From RCIO01 sp040880025 (lineage in GTDB: Bacteria; Pseudomonadota; Alphaproteobacteria; Rhizobiales; Rhizobiaceae), in contig JBBDJD010000020.1 of NCBI GenBank assembly GCA_040880025.1, positions 62,001-126,000 on the forward strand: a DNA stretch of 64,000 nucleotides. Reading direction: 5' to 3'. This document shows positions 1 to 14,356 of this stretch, in pieces. The notes beneath the pieces were generated by a model that saw only the letters and a list, made by a program, of their open reading frames with translations, did no database searches and was not told the DNA's origin. A program made the translations under genes and the position numbers. Numbering within the stretch: position 1 is the first letter of the stretch; every line of letters begins with the position of its first letter.

Positions 1-4389
<4,389 letters not shown>

Positions 4390-4695
4390 TACCCAATCCC
4401 CAGCCCGATAAACTGTCGGGCACTAAACCGATCATGGGAGCCGAACACAACCTTTCATCAACCCAAAGATATAGGGGAGTATACAATAGTTGAACATGTT
4501 TACGGTTGGTTAACAGTATGCATAATATAATATGCCATTTGTTGTCGCATTGGCAGACCCTTTCAGCGAAGTTAGACGCATCCCTCAAATTTTAGTCGAA
4601 AACACTGCTATGTATTCTCAAAGTATTTCCTATCTCTTTTCCCGGTTTATTTATGCCTTCCATGTACGATCCTTCCCAACAAGCGGGGACGGGTC
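4390..4695. promoter_or_regulatory. Divergent AT-rich promoter region, adhesin / lapG-like gene
   Basis: This 306-bp gap lies between two divergent starts and is clearly more AT-rich than the genes around it. It must hold both promoters. An imperfect palindrome with arms GCATA/TATGC sits at 4520-4535, inside a run of A and T. I could not assign -35/-10 boxes with confidence, and I see no gene here. Confidence 0.5.
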
Positions 4696-5754
4696 ATGTT
4701 TTCAGAGCCGAAATCAAATACAGCGCGGAAGTATATCCGAATTGGCTTTGCGGCTTTAGCTTTCGCGATGTCTTCAAATGCTATCGCATCGCCACTCGCG
4801 GCGCGCTTGACGCCGACTGGCTCGCAATCGACCGAAGTATTCGACGCGCGGAATCTCGGCAGCCATGGCCGCAGCGCCGGCCTTGCGGAACGCGCGCTTG
4901 TCTCGCCAATCCTGGGGCTGTTCCCACCCTATGGCGATTTCGCCGGAGAATCGGCCCCCGGTGCCGCCATTTTTGGTCGGGACGGGCTGCGCGACAGCCA
5001 AATCGTCATGCGCCTGCGCAGCTACGAACAGGCGCCGGAATCGCCACGCAAGTCGCGCCGCGACAACGCTCTCTTTCAGTCTGTCGGCATTGCTTATGGA
5101 AAACTGCCGGCGATGGCGCGCATGGCGCCGGTGGAGAAGGATATAGAGGACGGCATCTTCCGCAATTGCGCCACGACCGGATGCGAGCGGTCGGCCGCGC
5201 AATTGACCGCTCTCGTGCGAAAAGAAAAGCCTCGTGGGTTCACCCGGTTGATGACGGCCGTCAATGAAGGGGTCAATCGCCTCGTCAAGTATCAGCCGGA
5301 TCGGGCGAGCTATGGTCAGATGGATTTCTGGGCCAATCCCAGCACAACGCTGAACCGCGGCGCCGGCGACTGCGAGGACTATGCGATCCTGAAAATGGCG
5401 CTGCTCGCGAAGGCCGGTGTTCCACGGTCGTCCATGTCGATCGTCGTCCTGCGCGACCAGCGACGCAACGTGTATCATGCGGTCCTGTCGATCCGCACCA
5501 CGCAGGGCAATTTCATCCTCGACAACGTTCGCGAACAGGTGTTGGCGGACACCGAATTGCCCGATTATCTGCCGCTCTATTCCCTGAGCGAAGGGCGCGG
5601 GCACATCTATGGCCGGCCGGTTGGCGCAAGCCGCATGGTCGCGTCGTTTGACAGTCTGGACGGCATAGCACCGGGTGAAGGTCAGGATGCCGAGTATCCG
5701 GCAATCGGCAACATCGATCCGTCCGAAACGCCGCTGTCTGTCGGCCCCCGGTAG
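4696..5754 (+). CDS. lapG: LapG-like periplasmic transglutaminase-fold cysteine protease
   Basis: The 352-residue product starts with a basic N-terminus and a hydrophobic stretch (about 15-31) ending in an A-I-A signal-peptidase-like site, so export to the periplasm is expected. The bacterial transglutaminase-like cysteine protease (BTLCP) domain has its catalytic triad visible as Cys226 in G-A-G-D-C-E-D-Y, His261 in Y-H-A-V and Asp276 in I-L-D-N. The spacing is close to that of LapG. LapG proteases release LapA-type adhesins by clipping an N-terminal Ala-Ala site, and such an adhesin is the divergent neighbour. The stop lies 6 bp from the end of the convergent RHH/PAS gene. It is longer than the classic LapG of about 230 residues because of an extended N-terminal part. 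Family assignment is firm; the substrate is inferred from context. Confidence 0.85.
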   Translation: MFSEPKSNTARKYIRIGFAALAFAMSSNAIASPLAARLTPTGSQSTEVFDARNLGSHGRSAGLAERALVSPILGLFPPYGDFAGESAPGAAIFGRDGLRDSQIVMRLRSYEQAPESPRKSRRDNALFQSVGIAYGKLPAMARMAPVEKDIEDGIFRNCATTGCERSAAQLTALVRKEKPRGFTRLMTAVNEGVNRLVKYQPDRASYGQMDFWANPSTTLNRGAGDCEDYAILKMALLAKAGVPRSSMSIVVLRDQRRNVYHAVLSIRTTQGNFILDNVREQVLADTELPDYLPLYSLSEGRGHIYGRPVGASRMVASFDSLDGIAPGEGQDAEYPAIGNIDPSETPLSVGPR

Positions 5755-5760
5755 CGGTGC

Positions 5761-6381
5761 TCAGGTGCGCATCACAAAGGCAATGACCATCGGCTGATCG
5801 GGCGTCGGCGAAAGTATTGCTTTCAGTTCGCCGCGCACCCGCCGTCCGACAACGCCCAGCGCGAAACCGGTGGCAACCGGGTTCAACGGATCCTCGCGCA
5901 ATTGGGTAAGGATCGCCTCCAGCTGCGTGTCCAGCGACAGCCGCAATCCGCGCATCGCTTCGGATTGCTCGACGCCGATGAAACTCGCCTGGACGAAATT
6001 CAGGAAGGCGAGATTGTAATGAACGATGCGCTTGTCCTCCGACAGCGCGAAGGCTGGCGCGGGACATGCCTGCAGGATCGCATAAATGTTCGCGGGTACG
6101 GTGGCGCGCTCAAACAGCCGCAAGCGGTCCCGCATCCACCGGGCGCCGACCACACGCAGCGCCGAGGCAAGATTGCCACCTTGCGGAATTCCGTCGTGGA
6201 CGATCCCCACCTTTTCGCTGACCGACCTGCCGTCGGCCGAGGCGGCCGCGGCCAGCGCATCCCAGAAAATCCGCTCCAGCCGGATGCCGCGCCTTTTTCC
6301 GCGCGCCGTGATCGCCCGAAACTGAAGTTCGGTACCGCTGTCTTGCACTGCAGGGTCTATGTTGGTGTCAGATCGCCTCAT
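5761..6381 (-). CDS. Ribbon-helix-helix (RHH_4) protein with C-terminal PAS-like region
   Basis: The product has 206 residues. Residues about 25-90 match the alphaproteobacterial RHH_4 pattern (basic segment, R-L-E-x-x-F-W-D-A-L, later G-G-N-L-x-S-A-L-R). Residues about 100-205 look like a PAS sensor fold, with P-A-P-A-F-A-L-S and an N-x-A-F-L-N-F segment. RHH domains usually bind DNA or partner proteins and PAS domains sense ligands. The gene follows the HlyD-like gene by 27 bp on the same strand, so it is probably the last cistron of the secretion operon. A regulatory role in adhesin expression or release is plausible but only contextual. Confidence 0.7.
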   Translation of the reverse strand: MRRSDTNIDPAVQDSGTELQFRAITARGKRRGIRLERIFWDALAAAASADGRSVSEKVGIVHDGIPQGGNLASALRVVGARWMRDRLRLFERATVPANIYAILQACPAPAFALSEDKRIVHYNLAFLNFVQASFIGVEQSEAMRGLRLSLDTQLEAILTQLREDPLNPVATGFALGVVGRRVRGELKAILSPTPDQPMVIAFVMRT

Positions 6382-6408
6382 GTCAGCTGCCGTGCGGCGG
6401 ACCGCCGC

Positions 6409-7701
6409 CTATCTTTCCGTCAGGGCTTCATTTTTGGCTTTATTGATCGGTTTCAACAAATAATCCAAAACCGTCTTTTGCCCCGTCATTATTTCCACCG
6501 TCGCGACCATGCCTGGCATTATTATGTGATTCCTGCCGTCTTTGACGATTCCATTCTCATCAGTCTTTACATAGACTTGATAGAATGTCTCTCCAGTCTC
6601 CGTATCGACAAGGCTGTCGGCTGAAATATTGTTTACAATCCCGTCCAGACCACCGAATATTGAAAAGTCATAGGCGGTAACTTTCACCAGGGCCTGTTGC
6701 CCCGAACGCACGAAAGCGACGTCGCGCGGTGAAATCCGCGCCTCCACCAGGAGAACGTCCGACGTCGGAACCACACCGCCGATAACGGTTCCAGGCTGTA
6801 CGAACGCTCCGATCGTGTTGATATCAAGCGTGTTCACAATTCCATCGACCGGGGAACGAATGTCAGTGCGGCGCACGCGATCGCTGGCGCCGCGAATGGT
6901 TTCCCTCAAGACGTTCAGTTCGGAGAGAAGCTCCGACCGTTCGGTGCGGGCTTCCTGCCGCAACTGGAGCATCAGCTCCGTCTGTTGCAGTTCGGCTTCT
7001 TCAACTGCGGCCCGCAGCCTGCCGAGGCTCTTCTTCGCAACCGACAGCTGGCCGCTCTTCTCGGCGAGTTCCCGTTCGAGCCGCAGCAGGTCAGTTTCCG
7101 CATGGAGTCGCTTTTTCACCAGCGGCGCGATCATGCTGATTTCGCGGTTCATGGCCTCTATCACCGCGCCAAGCTGCCGGATGTTGGTCTCGGCCTCCTG
7201 CAACTCCAGTTCCCGCTGGTCGGCCCGCGCCGTTAGCACAGCGGCCTTGTTGCGGAAATTCTCCCGACGCGCTTCAAAGACCGCCGCCTCGTTTGCGCAT
7301 ATCGTTTCAGCGACGGCCAGAAGGTCCCGATTGCATTCGAATACCGAGTCGAGCCCGCCTGCGATCTCCGCATCGTGCCGGGCAACGCGCGCTTCCAGCG
7401 CGTTCTGGCGCGCCTGCGATTCTCCCAGTGATGATGTCGTGGTTGTGTCGTCGAGGCGCAGCAACAGATCGCCCTTGCGCACAATCTGCCCCACGCGCAC
7501 CGCGATCTCCTGAACGACACCGGCCTCGCTCGTCTGGATTATCTGGGTCTTGGAGAGCGGGATGACCTTGCCGTCTCCGCGAGCGATCTCGTCGACCCGC
7601 GCGATCGCCGCCCACGCGACAAAAGTCCCGATCAGCAGGACAACGAACCAGACCACGAGCCTTGCCGCCAGCGGCGGGCGATCCACGATACGCGCGTTCA
7701 T
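6409..7701 (-). CDS. HlyD-family type I secretion periplasmic adaptor
   Basis: 430 residues, the usual size of HlyD/PrtE/LapC adaptors. A short cytoplasmic tail precedes one transmembrane helix (about 14-35). A biotinyl-lipoyl-like segment follows (G-D-G-K-V-I-P, then V-x-V-G-Q-x-V-x-K-G-D-L-L-L-R-L-D-D). A long coiled-coil hairpin covers about 90-270, and a beta-barrel region ends with the conserved I-M-P-G-M-V-A-T-V-E-I near the C-terminus. It links the inner-membrane exporter to the TolC-like pore. Its ATG overlaps the stop of the exporter gene by 4 bp (ATGA), so the two are translationally coupled. Confidence 0.93.
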   Translation of the reverse strand: MNARIVDRPPLAARLVVWFVVLLIGTFVAWAAIARVDEIARGDGKVIPLSKTQIIQTSEAGVVQEIAVRVGQIVRKGDLLLRLDDTTTTSSLGESQARQNALEARVARHDAEIAGGLDSVFECNRDLLAVAETICANEAAVFEARRENFRNKAAVLTARADQRELELQEAETNIRQLGAVIEAMNREISMIAPLVKKRLHAETDLLRLERELAEKSGQLSVAKKSLGRLRAAVEEAELQQTELMLQLRQEARTERSELLSELNVLRETIRGASDRVRRTDIRSPVDGIVNTLDINTIGAFVQPGTVIGGVVPTSDVLLVEARISPRDVAFVRSGQQALVKVTAYDFSIFGGLDGIVNNISADSLVDTETGETFYQVYVKTDENGIVKDGRNHIIMPGMVATVEIMTGQKTVLDYLLKPINKAKNEALTER

Positions 7702-9878
7702 TTCACTTCACCCTGGGAGTTGCGCTGCAAGGCTTCGATCACCTTCTGTTTTGGGCCGTCGGCAATCACCCGGCCTCTATCGATGACGATCAGGCGATCG
7801 ACCAACTCCAGCATGCTGTGCCGGTGGGTCGCAATGATAACCGTCGTCGACCGGTCGAACGCTTTGGACAGATTTTCGATGAGAAGCCGTTCGCTCGCAA
7901 GGTCCATCGCTCCCGAAGGCTCGTCGAGAAACACGATCTTGGGCCGGGCAAGCAGCAGCCGTGCTATCGCCAGCGCCTGCTTCTGCCCGCCCGAAAGCGC
8001 GCTGCCGCGCTCGCCCACCGGCATGTCGAAGCCCCTGGGGTGCTGCGCGACGAACTGGTCAACGCCGGTCTGCCTGGCCACGTCGAGCAGGTCCTCGTCG
8101 GAAGCACCTGGACGTCCAATAAGAAGGTTTTCCTTCACCGTCCCCGAGAACAGATCGGCCGACTGTCCCGCCAGTCCCACACAGGAGCGGATCTCGGCGG
8201 GATGGTACTGGCGGATATCAATGCCATCGACCAGCAACCTGCCGGAATCGGGCGGGTAGAGACTGCCGATCAGCCGGCCGATCGTCGATTTGCCCGACCC
8301 GATTCGGCCGATGATGCCAACGCGCTCGCCCGCGCGAACGTTGAAAGACAGCTCGTTCAGCACCGTCAGGTCGGAGCCGGGATAGGCAAAGCTGACCGCT
8401 TGAAAATCAAGGCTTGGCGACGAAATTGTCCTGTTGACGAAACCGACGGTTTCGGGTCGGTCCTCCGGCAGATCCATGATCGTATTGAGGATGCGCAATG
8501 ACAGCATTGCCTGTCTGAGACGGGCCAGTGTCATCGCAACCTGGCTGAGCGGCGCCACTGCCCTGCCCGAAAGCATCACCGTGGCGATGATCGCTCCTGT
8601 CGAAATATTGCCTTCAGCGAAAGCATAGGCGCCGGCCAGAATGATCGCCACCGTGACGAGTTGCTGCACAAATTGCGTCGCGTTGGCCGCGGCAGACGAT
8701 ATCTGCTTGATCTTGTCGCTCGTATGAGCGGCGTGTTTGCTGAGTTCCTGCCACTTGCGCAGCAGGCCTCCTTCCGCTCGAAGGCTTTTGACGGTTTCGA
8801 TTGTGGCGATGGACTCGACCAGCAGCGCCTGCCGCTGCGCCGCCTCGTTGGCTGCCGCCGCCACTCGCTTGCCAATGCGGTTTTGCGCTATCAGGCCGAT
8901 CGTCACCGCCAGGACGAAAGCAATCGCCGGTATGATCGCGAGCCAGCCCGAGATGCTGTAGATGACCGCCAGGAAGATGAAAACGAACGCCGAGTCGATC
9001 AGCGTGCTGATCGTGTTCGAGGTGAAGAACTCGCGCACGAACTCATATTGCGTGACGCGGCTGGCATATTCGCCGGTCGACATCGGGCGCGATGCCAGTG
9101 TGGCATTGAGCACCTTGTCGAAAATGAGTGACGAGAGACGCAAATCCGCCCTGCGGCCGGCATAGTCGATCAGCGCCGCCCGCGCCGTCTTCAGCATCAG
9201 GTCAAAGACCAGCGCCAGGGAAACGCCCAACGCAAGCACCCACAGCGTCGCGATCGCCTCATTGGGCAAAACCCGGTCGTAGACGTTCATGACGAACAGC
9301 GGTGAAACAAGCGCGATGAAATTGATGAACAGCGCCGCCAGGGCGACACGCAGATAGGTTTGCCAGAATTGTGACAGCGTAGACGTAAGCCAGTGCGGGC
9401 GCTCGATCGTGGCCGCATGCCCGACGCCAGCTTCCTCAGCCTGGTTGCCGTACGATGCGGAAAAGCCGATCAGGCCGATCGGTCGCAACCTTGCCAGCTC
9501 CTCGCGGGAGACGGTCTTCGCCTCTCCGGCCTGCCCAAACAGTCCCGAAACGATGCCGCCATTGTCGGTTGCTTCCAGCAACGACAGTGCGGACCCGTCC
9601 TCGAACAGGGCAATGGCGGGCAGGTCGACATTGCCGGTTCGCAGTTCCGATGGCGGGATCGAAATTGTTTCCAGCCCGATCCGGCGCGCCAGACGATCGA
9701 TCGAGTCATCGTCTGGCTGATCGAGATCATTCTCCGGTACTCCGGAGAAAAGCACGGTATGAGAAGCGGGCCGGCCTAAAAATGCGGCAACCGAGGCAAA
9801 CGCGGATCGAAAATCCTCTGTCGAAACGGACTTGGCCGCGCCTTGCGCGGCCAATGTCACGGCATCGGTACCATGCAC
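7698..9878 (-). CDS. Type I secretion ABC exporter (permease-ATPase, LapB-like)
   Basis: 726 residues. The N-terminal ~150 residues resemble the C39-like peptidase domain of such exporters but show no catalytic Cys, as in LapB/HlyB types that recognise the substrate without cutting it. A six-helix ABC membrane domain covers about 165-450. The ATPase has Walker A G-R-I-G-S-G-K-S-T, signature L-S-G-G-Q and Walker B I-V-F-L-D-E-P, so it looks active. The only in-frame start found is GTG at 9878, with a purine-rich AGGAA upstream, 7 bp after the TolC-like gene. It probably exports the giant adhesin encoded nearby. Confidence 0.93.
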   Translation of the reverse strand: MHGTDAVTLAAQGAAKSVSTEDFRSAFASVAAFLGRPASHTVLFSGVPENDLDQPDDDSIDRLARRIGLETISIPPSELRTGNVDLPAIALFEDGSALSLLEATDNGGIVSGLFGQAGEAKTVSREELARLRPIGLIGFSASYGNQAEEAGVGHAATIERPHWLTSTLSQFWQTYLRVALAALFINFIALVSPLFVMNVYDRVLPNEAIATLWVLALGVSLALVFDLMLKTARAALIDYAGRRADLRLSSLIFDKVLNATLASRPMSTGEYASRVTQYEFVREFFTSNTISTLIDSAFVFIFLAVIYSISGWLAIIPAIAFVLAVTIGLIAQNRIGKRVAAAANEAAQRQALLVESIATIETVKSLRAEGGLLRKWQELSKHAAHTSDKIKQISSAAANATQFVQQLVTVAIILAGAYAFAEGNISTGAIIATVMLSGRAVAPLSQVAMTLARLRQAMLSLRILNTIMDLPEDRPETVGFVNRTISSPSLDFQAVSFAYPGSDLTVLNELSFNVRAGERVGIIGRIGSGKSTIGRLIGSLYPPDSGRLLVDGIDIRQYHPAEIRSCVGLAGQSADLFSGTVKENLLIGRPGASDEDLLDVARQTGVDQFVAQHPRGFDMPVGERGSALSGGQKQALAIARLLLARPKIVFLDEPSGAMDLASERLLIENLSKAFDRSTTVIIATHRHSMLELVDRLIVIDRGRVIADGPKQKVIEALQRNSQGEVK

Positions 9879-9885
9879 CGCGATA

Positions 9886-11325
9886 TCATTCCTTCCGAAT
9901 GGGAGCCAAGAGGTCTAGTGGCATGAAGGAGTGTTGGCGGGAAGGAAGTCTGTTGTAGTCCGGCGCCTCGACGCTGATGACGTTGAATTCCTCACGCGCA
10001 TAGGCTTCACCTTGTTCAACAGGTGCCGAACCAAACGTTGCGGCCAATGATCCCGTGGCCGCCAGCAGCCTGTATTCGGCGAACAGCGCCGCGTAGACCG
10101 CGGTCTGGGAGAGCACGGCAGCGTTGAAGCGCGTATTCTGGGCGCCAAGAACATCGAGCAGCGAACGTTCGCCGACCCGAAACTGCTCCCTGTAGGACGA
10201 CACCAGTCTCGAATTCACGCCTGCCTGGTCACGCAGCAAGCCGGCCAGTTCAGCGCGCTGGTTGCGCTGGTTCCAGGCTGTTCGAATTGCTTCTTCCACC
10301 TCTCGATGAACAAGCCGCAATGACTGCCGCTGTTCGCCGGCGCGCCGGATGCTTTCCTGCTTTGCCGCGAGATCACTCCCGCCGCGATAAAGATTCCATC
10401 TGGCGACGACCTTCGCCTCCAGATCCGCGGTCCTGCCGAGCGATCCGTCTATGTCTTGCCCGATACGTGCGCGGCCTTCCAGGGTCACCTTCGGAAAGAA
10501 TGGCGCATTCGCCCCGCGCACCTGTGCATCGGCCGCGTCGACGTCGGCGCCGGTGGCTTTGATGCGCGGATTGTTCCGGCGCGCCATCTCGATCGCACCC
10601 TCAAGCGTCCGCGGTATGTACTTGGACACCGACCCGGGGCTCCGCGCATTTGTCAGCGGACGTCCGACAAGCCGATGAAAGCGGATTTTGGCGGCCTGCA
10701 GATCCTCTTCCACTTCCGTCAGGCGAGCTCTCGCCGAGATAAGCCGCTCCTGTCCCTGTATGCTGTCAGCCTCCGTCAGCGCGCCGCCGCTTACGCTTTG
10801 CGCGATGTCGCCGAGTATCTGCTGATGGAACCCAACGTTCTGCTGCGCCGCGGCAACAATCTCCGCCTGCACCAGAATTTCGAGATACTCCTGGGTGACG
10901 GCGAGCGCCACGGCTTCCGAACGCTCAAGCACCCGGAACGATGCGCCATCCACGCGTGCGGCCTGGCGCGCGACTTCAGACCGTCGCCCACCGCCGTCGA
11001 AAATCGTCTGCGTCAGTGAGAGGCCCACATCGCGCGGATAGAGTTCCTGCCCGGCCACGCCCAGCCTGCGATTGCCGGGACTGTCCAGAGAGCGCACGCC
11101 GGCCGATGCTTCGAGGTCGAGGCTGGGATGATAGAGCCCCCTTGCCTGCCGCAACTCGAATTCCGTCGCTTCGCGGTTCTCCGCCGCCTGAAGTATTTCC
11201 GGATTGGTGGTAAGCGCCTCAGTGACAGCCTCTTTGAGAGTAAGAGCCTGCGCGTTGCCTCCAATGCAAATCGTGGCTAGTGCGACCGGCACGGCACAAA
11301 ACGATACAAGTTTCCGAATGGTCAT
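9886..11325 (-). CDS. TolC-family outer membrane channel of the type I secretion system
   Basis: About 479 residues. I chose ATG at 11325 because it starts directly with a signal peptide (M-T-I-R-K-L-V-S-F..., cleavage near A-Q-A). An upstream start at 11355 would add ten residues. The mature part has the doubled TolC repeat pattern, with A-x-x-x-N-P-E-I in the first half and A-R-R-N-N-P-R-I in the second, and long helical segments. It is the first gene of the operon tolC-exporter-hlyD-RHH/PAS and should form the outer-membrane exit pore. Confidence 0.9.
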   Translation of the reverse strand: MTIRKLVSFCAVPVALATICIGGNAQALTLKEAVTEALTTNPEILQAAENREATEFELRQARGLYHPSLDLEASAGVRSLDSPGNRRLGVAGQELYPRDVGLSLTQTIFDGGGRRSEVARQAARVDGASFRVLERSEAVALAVTQEYLEILVQAEIVAAAQQNVGFHQQILGDIAQSVSGGALTEADSIQGQERLISARARLTEVEEDLQAAKIRFHRLVGRPLTNARSPGSVSKYIPRTLEGAIEMARRNNPRIKATGADVDAADAQVRGANAPFFPKVTLEGRARIGQDIDGSLGRTADLEAKVVARWNLYRGGSDLAAKQESIRRAGEQRQSLRLVHREVEEAIRTAWNQRNQRAELAGLLRDQAGVNSRLVSSYREQFRVGERSLLDVLGAQNTRFNAAVLSQTAVYAALFAEYRLLAATGSLAATFGSAPVEQGEAYAREEFNVISVEAPDYNRLPSRQHSFMPLDLLAPIRKE

Positions 11326-11766
11326 TCCGACACCCAATTTCCCCAATGCGAGCACTAATAAAACAGGAGAAGCGCGAAGTCATCAGATGCCTTTGGATTC
11401 CAAGCGTAAGCTCTCAGTTCGCATATGACCGTAACCCATGCGCAACTATATATAGCCGCTTATGGGGTAGTCGGTAGATAGTCGACGATCAGCATATTCC
11501 ATTATGCGAATTTGGGATAGCCCATGCCAACCCCGGCGGATTTCAGCGTCCTGCCTTCATGCAACTCAGAACACAAATCGCAGATCGCCAGTAAACATTT
11601 GTCGCCTCGCCCTCCGGTCTCTGTATTTCGACCGGGACCCGTGGATGTCGCTCAGCGTACCGGCAGGGTCTATCCGTCCACCGACATTCCTTCAAATACC
11701 GTCCAATTTGGAAACCAGGCTTGAACGGCGCGCGGATAGACAGGCTGGACACCGAGGAGACCGGCA
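11326..11766. promoter_or_regulatory. Divergent intergenic region, secretion operon / GGDEF-like gene
   Basis: About 440 bp without a convincing gene. The part at about 11390-11520 is AT-rich and holds short runs such as ATATATA at 11449-11455. It probably contains the leftward secretion-operon promoter. GAGGAG at 11754-11759 is the ribosome site of the GGDEF-like gene. No clear operator or RNA gene is seen. Confidence 0.4.
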
Positions 11767-12540
11767 TTGTCAAACCCTGACGTGATGAACTTGCCAAGGA
11801 GTCGGCGCCGAATAGTATTGATGATCGCCGGGGGAACCGCCGCATGCCTCGCTGCGTCGCTCGCCGTCAATTATCTGCTGTTGTTTAGCCCGACCCTGAC
11901 GCCCTTCGGGCGCAGCGTCGTCAGCGCTGTCGCCGTACCGCTTCTGATCGGCATGCCGGTGTTCCTGTACGTCGGAACCATGCGGGAAGAACTGAGGCGC
12001 TACAGGCGCGCGCTCACCCGTGCGGCAAGCCACGATCTGGTGACCGATTGTTTCAACGGATCCGCATTCAGTTCGCTTATCGAACGGCGCGCCACGCAGC
12101 CGCAGCTTGCGGGGCAAAGGCACGGTGCGTTCCTCATCGTCGAAGTGGGTAAGATGCGCGAAATCAACATGCGCTTCGGGTTTGCCTGGAGCGACGAGGC
12201 ACTGAAGCTGGTTGCCGCAACGATCCGCGCCTCCGTACGCGGCGGCGATATTGTCGGTCGCATCAGCGCCGACGAGTTCGGTATTTTCCTGCCGGGCGCC
12301 GGAGAAGAACAGGCGGCCGCGGTGGGCGAGCGAATCCGGGCCGGCGTGAAGGCCGCATATTTCACTCCCGCCAACGAAGCCGGCATGCTGGAGGTTGGCG
12401 TCGGCGGGGTGGTGTTCGAGAAAGACCTCAGCTTCGACGACATGTTCCGCGCCACCGAGCGGCTTATGGCCGAAGCCGGGCCGGCGGAACGGATGCGGCT
12501 GTCATTCATCGATCGCGGGGAACGCCCGGCGACGCTCTGA
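11767..12540 (+). CDS. Membrane protein with degenerate GGDEF domain
   Basis: 257 residues. Two hydrophobic segments (about 15-38 and 50-70) are followed by a GGDEF-fold domain (about 85-250). The signature reads R-I-S-A-D-E-F-G-I-F-L-P, so S-A-D-E-F at 167-171 replaces G-G-D-E-F. The usual metal-binding D-x-D-x-F-K motif is also lost (V-E-V-G-K-M). Active diguanylate cyclases need both, so it is probably catalytically dead and may act as a receptor or scaffold. I chose TTG at 11767 because GAGGAG lies 7 bp upstream; ATG at 11785 has no such site. It is divergent from the secretion operon, whose adhesin family is normally governed by c-di-GMP. Confidence 0.8.
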   Translation: MSNPDVMNLPRSRRRIVLMIAGGTAACLAASLAVNYLLLFSPTLTPFGRSVVSAVAVPLLIGMPVFLYVGTMREELRRYRRALTRAASHDLVTDCFNGSAFSSLIERRATQPQLAGQRHGAFLIVEVGKMREINMRFGFAWSDEALKLVAATIRASVRGGDIVGRISADEFGIFLPGAGEEQAAAVGERIRAGVKAAYFTPANEAGMLEVGVGGVVFEKDLSFDDMFRATERLMAEAGPAERMRLSFIDRGERPATL

Positions 12541-12644
12541 TCAGGTTGGAAACCAGTGGCCGCTGCGGCTGTCGCGTTGGCGAAATAGCCGCGGCAATGA
12601 TGCCGACGGATGGATCCGTTAACAACTGAGCCCTGCCGGAGTAG

Positions 12645-13148
<504 letters not shown>

Positions 13149-13314
13149 TTGCAATTTATTTCAGTTAGTGAATTTCTCGTCGAAACAGTTGACTCTCCTC
13201 GCGGGCAATGCTTTGAAATGCCGGTCTGCGAGAAAACTCGTGGAGTGAAATTTCTTGCAGAGAGGGCCGATTTCTGAAAGATCGGGCCGGGCAGGAAACC
13301 AAGCGGAGGATCAA
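13149..13314 (+). promoter_or_regulatory. Leader/promoter region of the carbohydrate operon
   Basis: TTGACT at 13189-13194 is a fair -35 candidate, with a weak -10 region about 17 bp on. Similar motifs GTGAATTTCTCG (about 13169) and GTGAAATTTCTTG (about 13245) could be regulator sites, perhaps for the SorC-type protein encoded in the operon. GGAGGATC at 13306-13313 is a strong ribosome site for the gene at 13315. Confidence 0.35.
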
Positions 13315-14334
13315 ATGAACAGAGTTGGATTGGCCGGGCTCCTTGCCGCGGCAACGGTGTCTTTCGGCCTCGCATCGTCGAGCGGCGCGGCCGCCGAAAG
13401 CAAATTCCAGTGCGAGCCGGGCGAGACATTCGTCATGAACGTCATGGTGTCGGCCCACCCCTATTGGGTGCCCGTCTACCAGGGCTTCAAGCAGGCCGCC
13501 GCCGCCATGGGCTGCGAAACCGCGTTTTCGGGTACCCCCGATTACGACATTACCAAGCAGATCGCCTCGTTCGAGCAGGATCTGATCAAGAAGCCTTCGG
13601 GCATCCTGCTGCATCCCATGCAGTCCGACCCGTTCATCGAACCGATCGACCGGGCAATCGCCGACGGCGTTCAGGTGGTCACGTTCGCGGCGGATTCGCC
13701 GAACTCGAAGCGCACTGGCTACATCACTTCCGACAACCTCGCCGAAGCCAAGTTCGCGGCTGAGGAAATCGTCAAGCAGGTCGGCGACAGCGCCGAATAC
13801 GCCGTGCTGGAGAACCCCGGGCAGAGCAACCACGATTTGCGTGTCACCGCGCTAATCGACTACTTCGAGCAGAACTACCCGAACATGAAGCTGGTCGGCC
13901 GCCAGGCGACCAACCAGGACAGCAACGCCGCCTATCGCGCAACCGCGTCCATCCTGCAGGCCAATCCGAACCTGAAGGCCATGTGGATTCCCGAGGCTGG
14001 CTCTGCCGAAGGCGCGGTCGCGGCCGTGCTTGAAGCCGACGCCGACGTGCTCATCATGCACGCCGACGTGACGCCGACCACGCTGGAGCACATCAAGGCC
14101 GGCAACATCCACATGTCGCTCAACCCCAACCAGGGCGTGCAGGGCTTCATGGGCTTCATCGCCACCTTCCTGGCGACGCGTCCGGATCTGTTCGATCCGT
14201 TCAACGACTACAAGGTGTCGGGCTACAATCCCATGCAGATACCCTTCGTCGACAACGGGTTTGCTGTCATCACCAAGGAAAACGCCGACTCCTTCGACCT
14301 CAACGCGTACATGGAAGGCCGCGATCCGAACTGA
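13315..14334 (+). CDS. Periplasmic carbohydrate-binding protein (RbsB/XylF class)
   Basis: 339 residues from ATG 13315, chosen for the strong GGAGGATC upstream and the following signal peptide (M-N-R-V-G-L-A-G-L-L..., cleavage near A-A-A-E). The mature protein has the two-lobed periplasmic-binding-protein-1 pattern: H-P-Y-W-V-P-V near the start, F-A-A-D-S-P-N in the hinge region and P-N-L-K-A-M-W-I-P-E-A later. It should capture a sugar or polyol for the ATPase and permease encoded next. A strong stem-loop follows at 14357-14383. The ligand cannot be read from sequence. Confidence 0.9.
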   Translation: MNRVGLAGLLAAATVSFGLASSSGAAAESKFQCEPGETFVMNVMVSAHPYWVPVYQGFKQAAAAMGCETAFSGTPDYDITKQIASFEQDLIKKPSGILLHPMQSDPFIEPIDRAIADGVQVVTFAADSPNSKRTGYITSDNLAEAKFAAEEIVKQVGDSAEYAVLENPGQSNHDLRVTALIDYFEQNYPNMKLVGRQATNQDSNAAYRATASILQANPNLKAMWIPEAGSAEGAVAAVLEADADVLIMHADVTPTTLEHIKAGNIHMSLNPNQGVQGFMGFIATFLATRPDLFDPFNDYKVSGYNPMQIPFVDNGFAVITKENADSFDLNAYMEGRDPN

Positions 14335-14356
14335 GCGGCGGACCGCACGAGCGATA

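Noticed and set aside
4774..5604. 276-codon minus-strand open frame opposite the lapG-like gene
   Set aside because: The plus-strand frame shows a signal peptide and the full Cys-His-Asp triad; the antisense frame has no recognisable feature.
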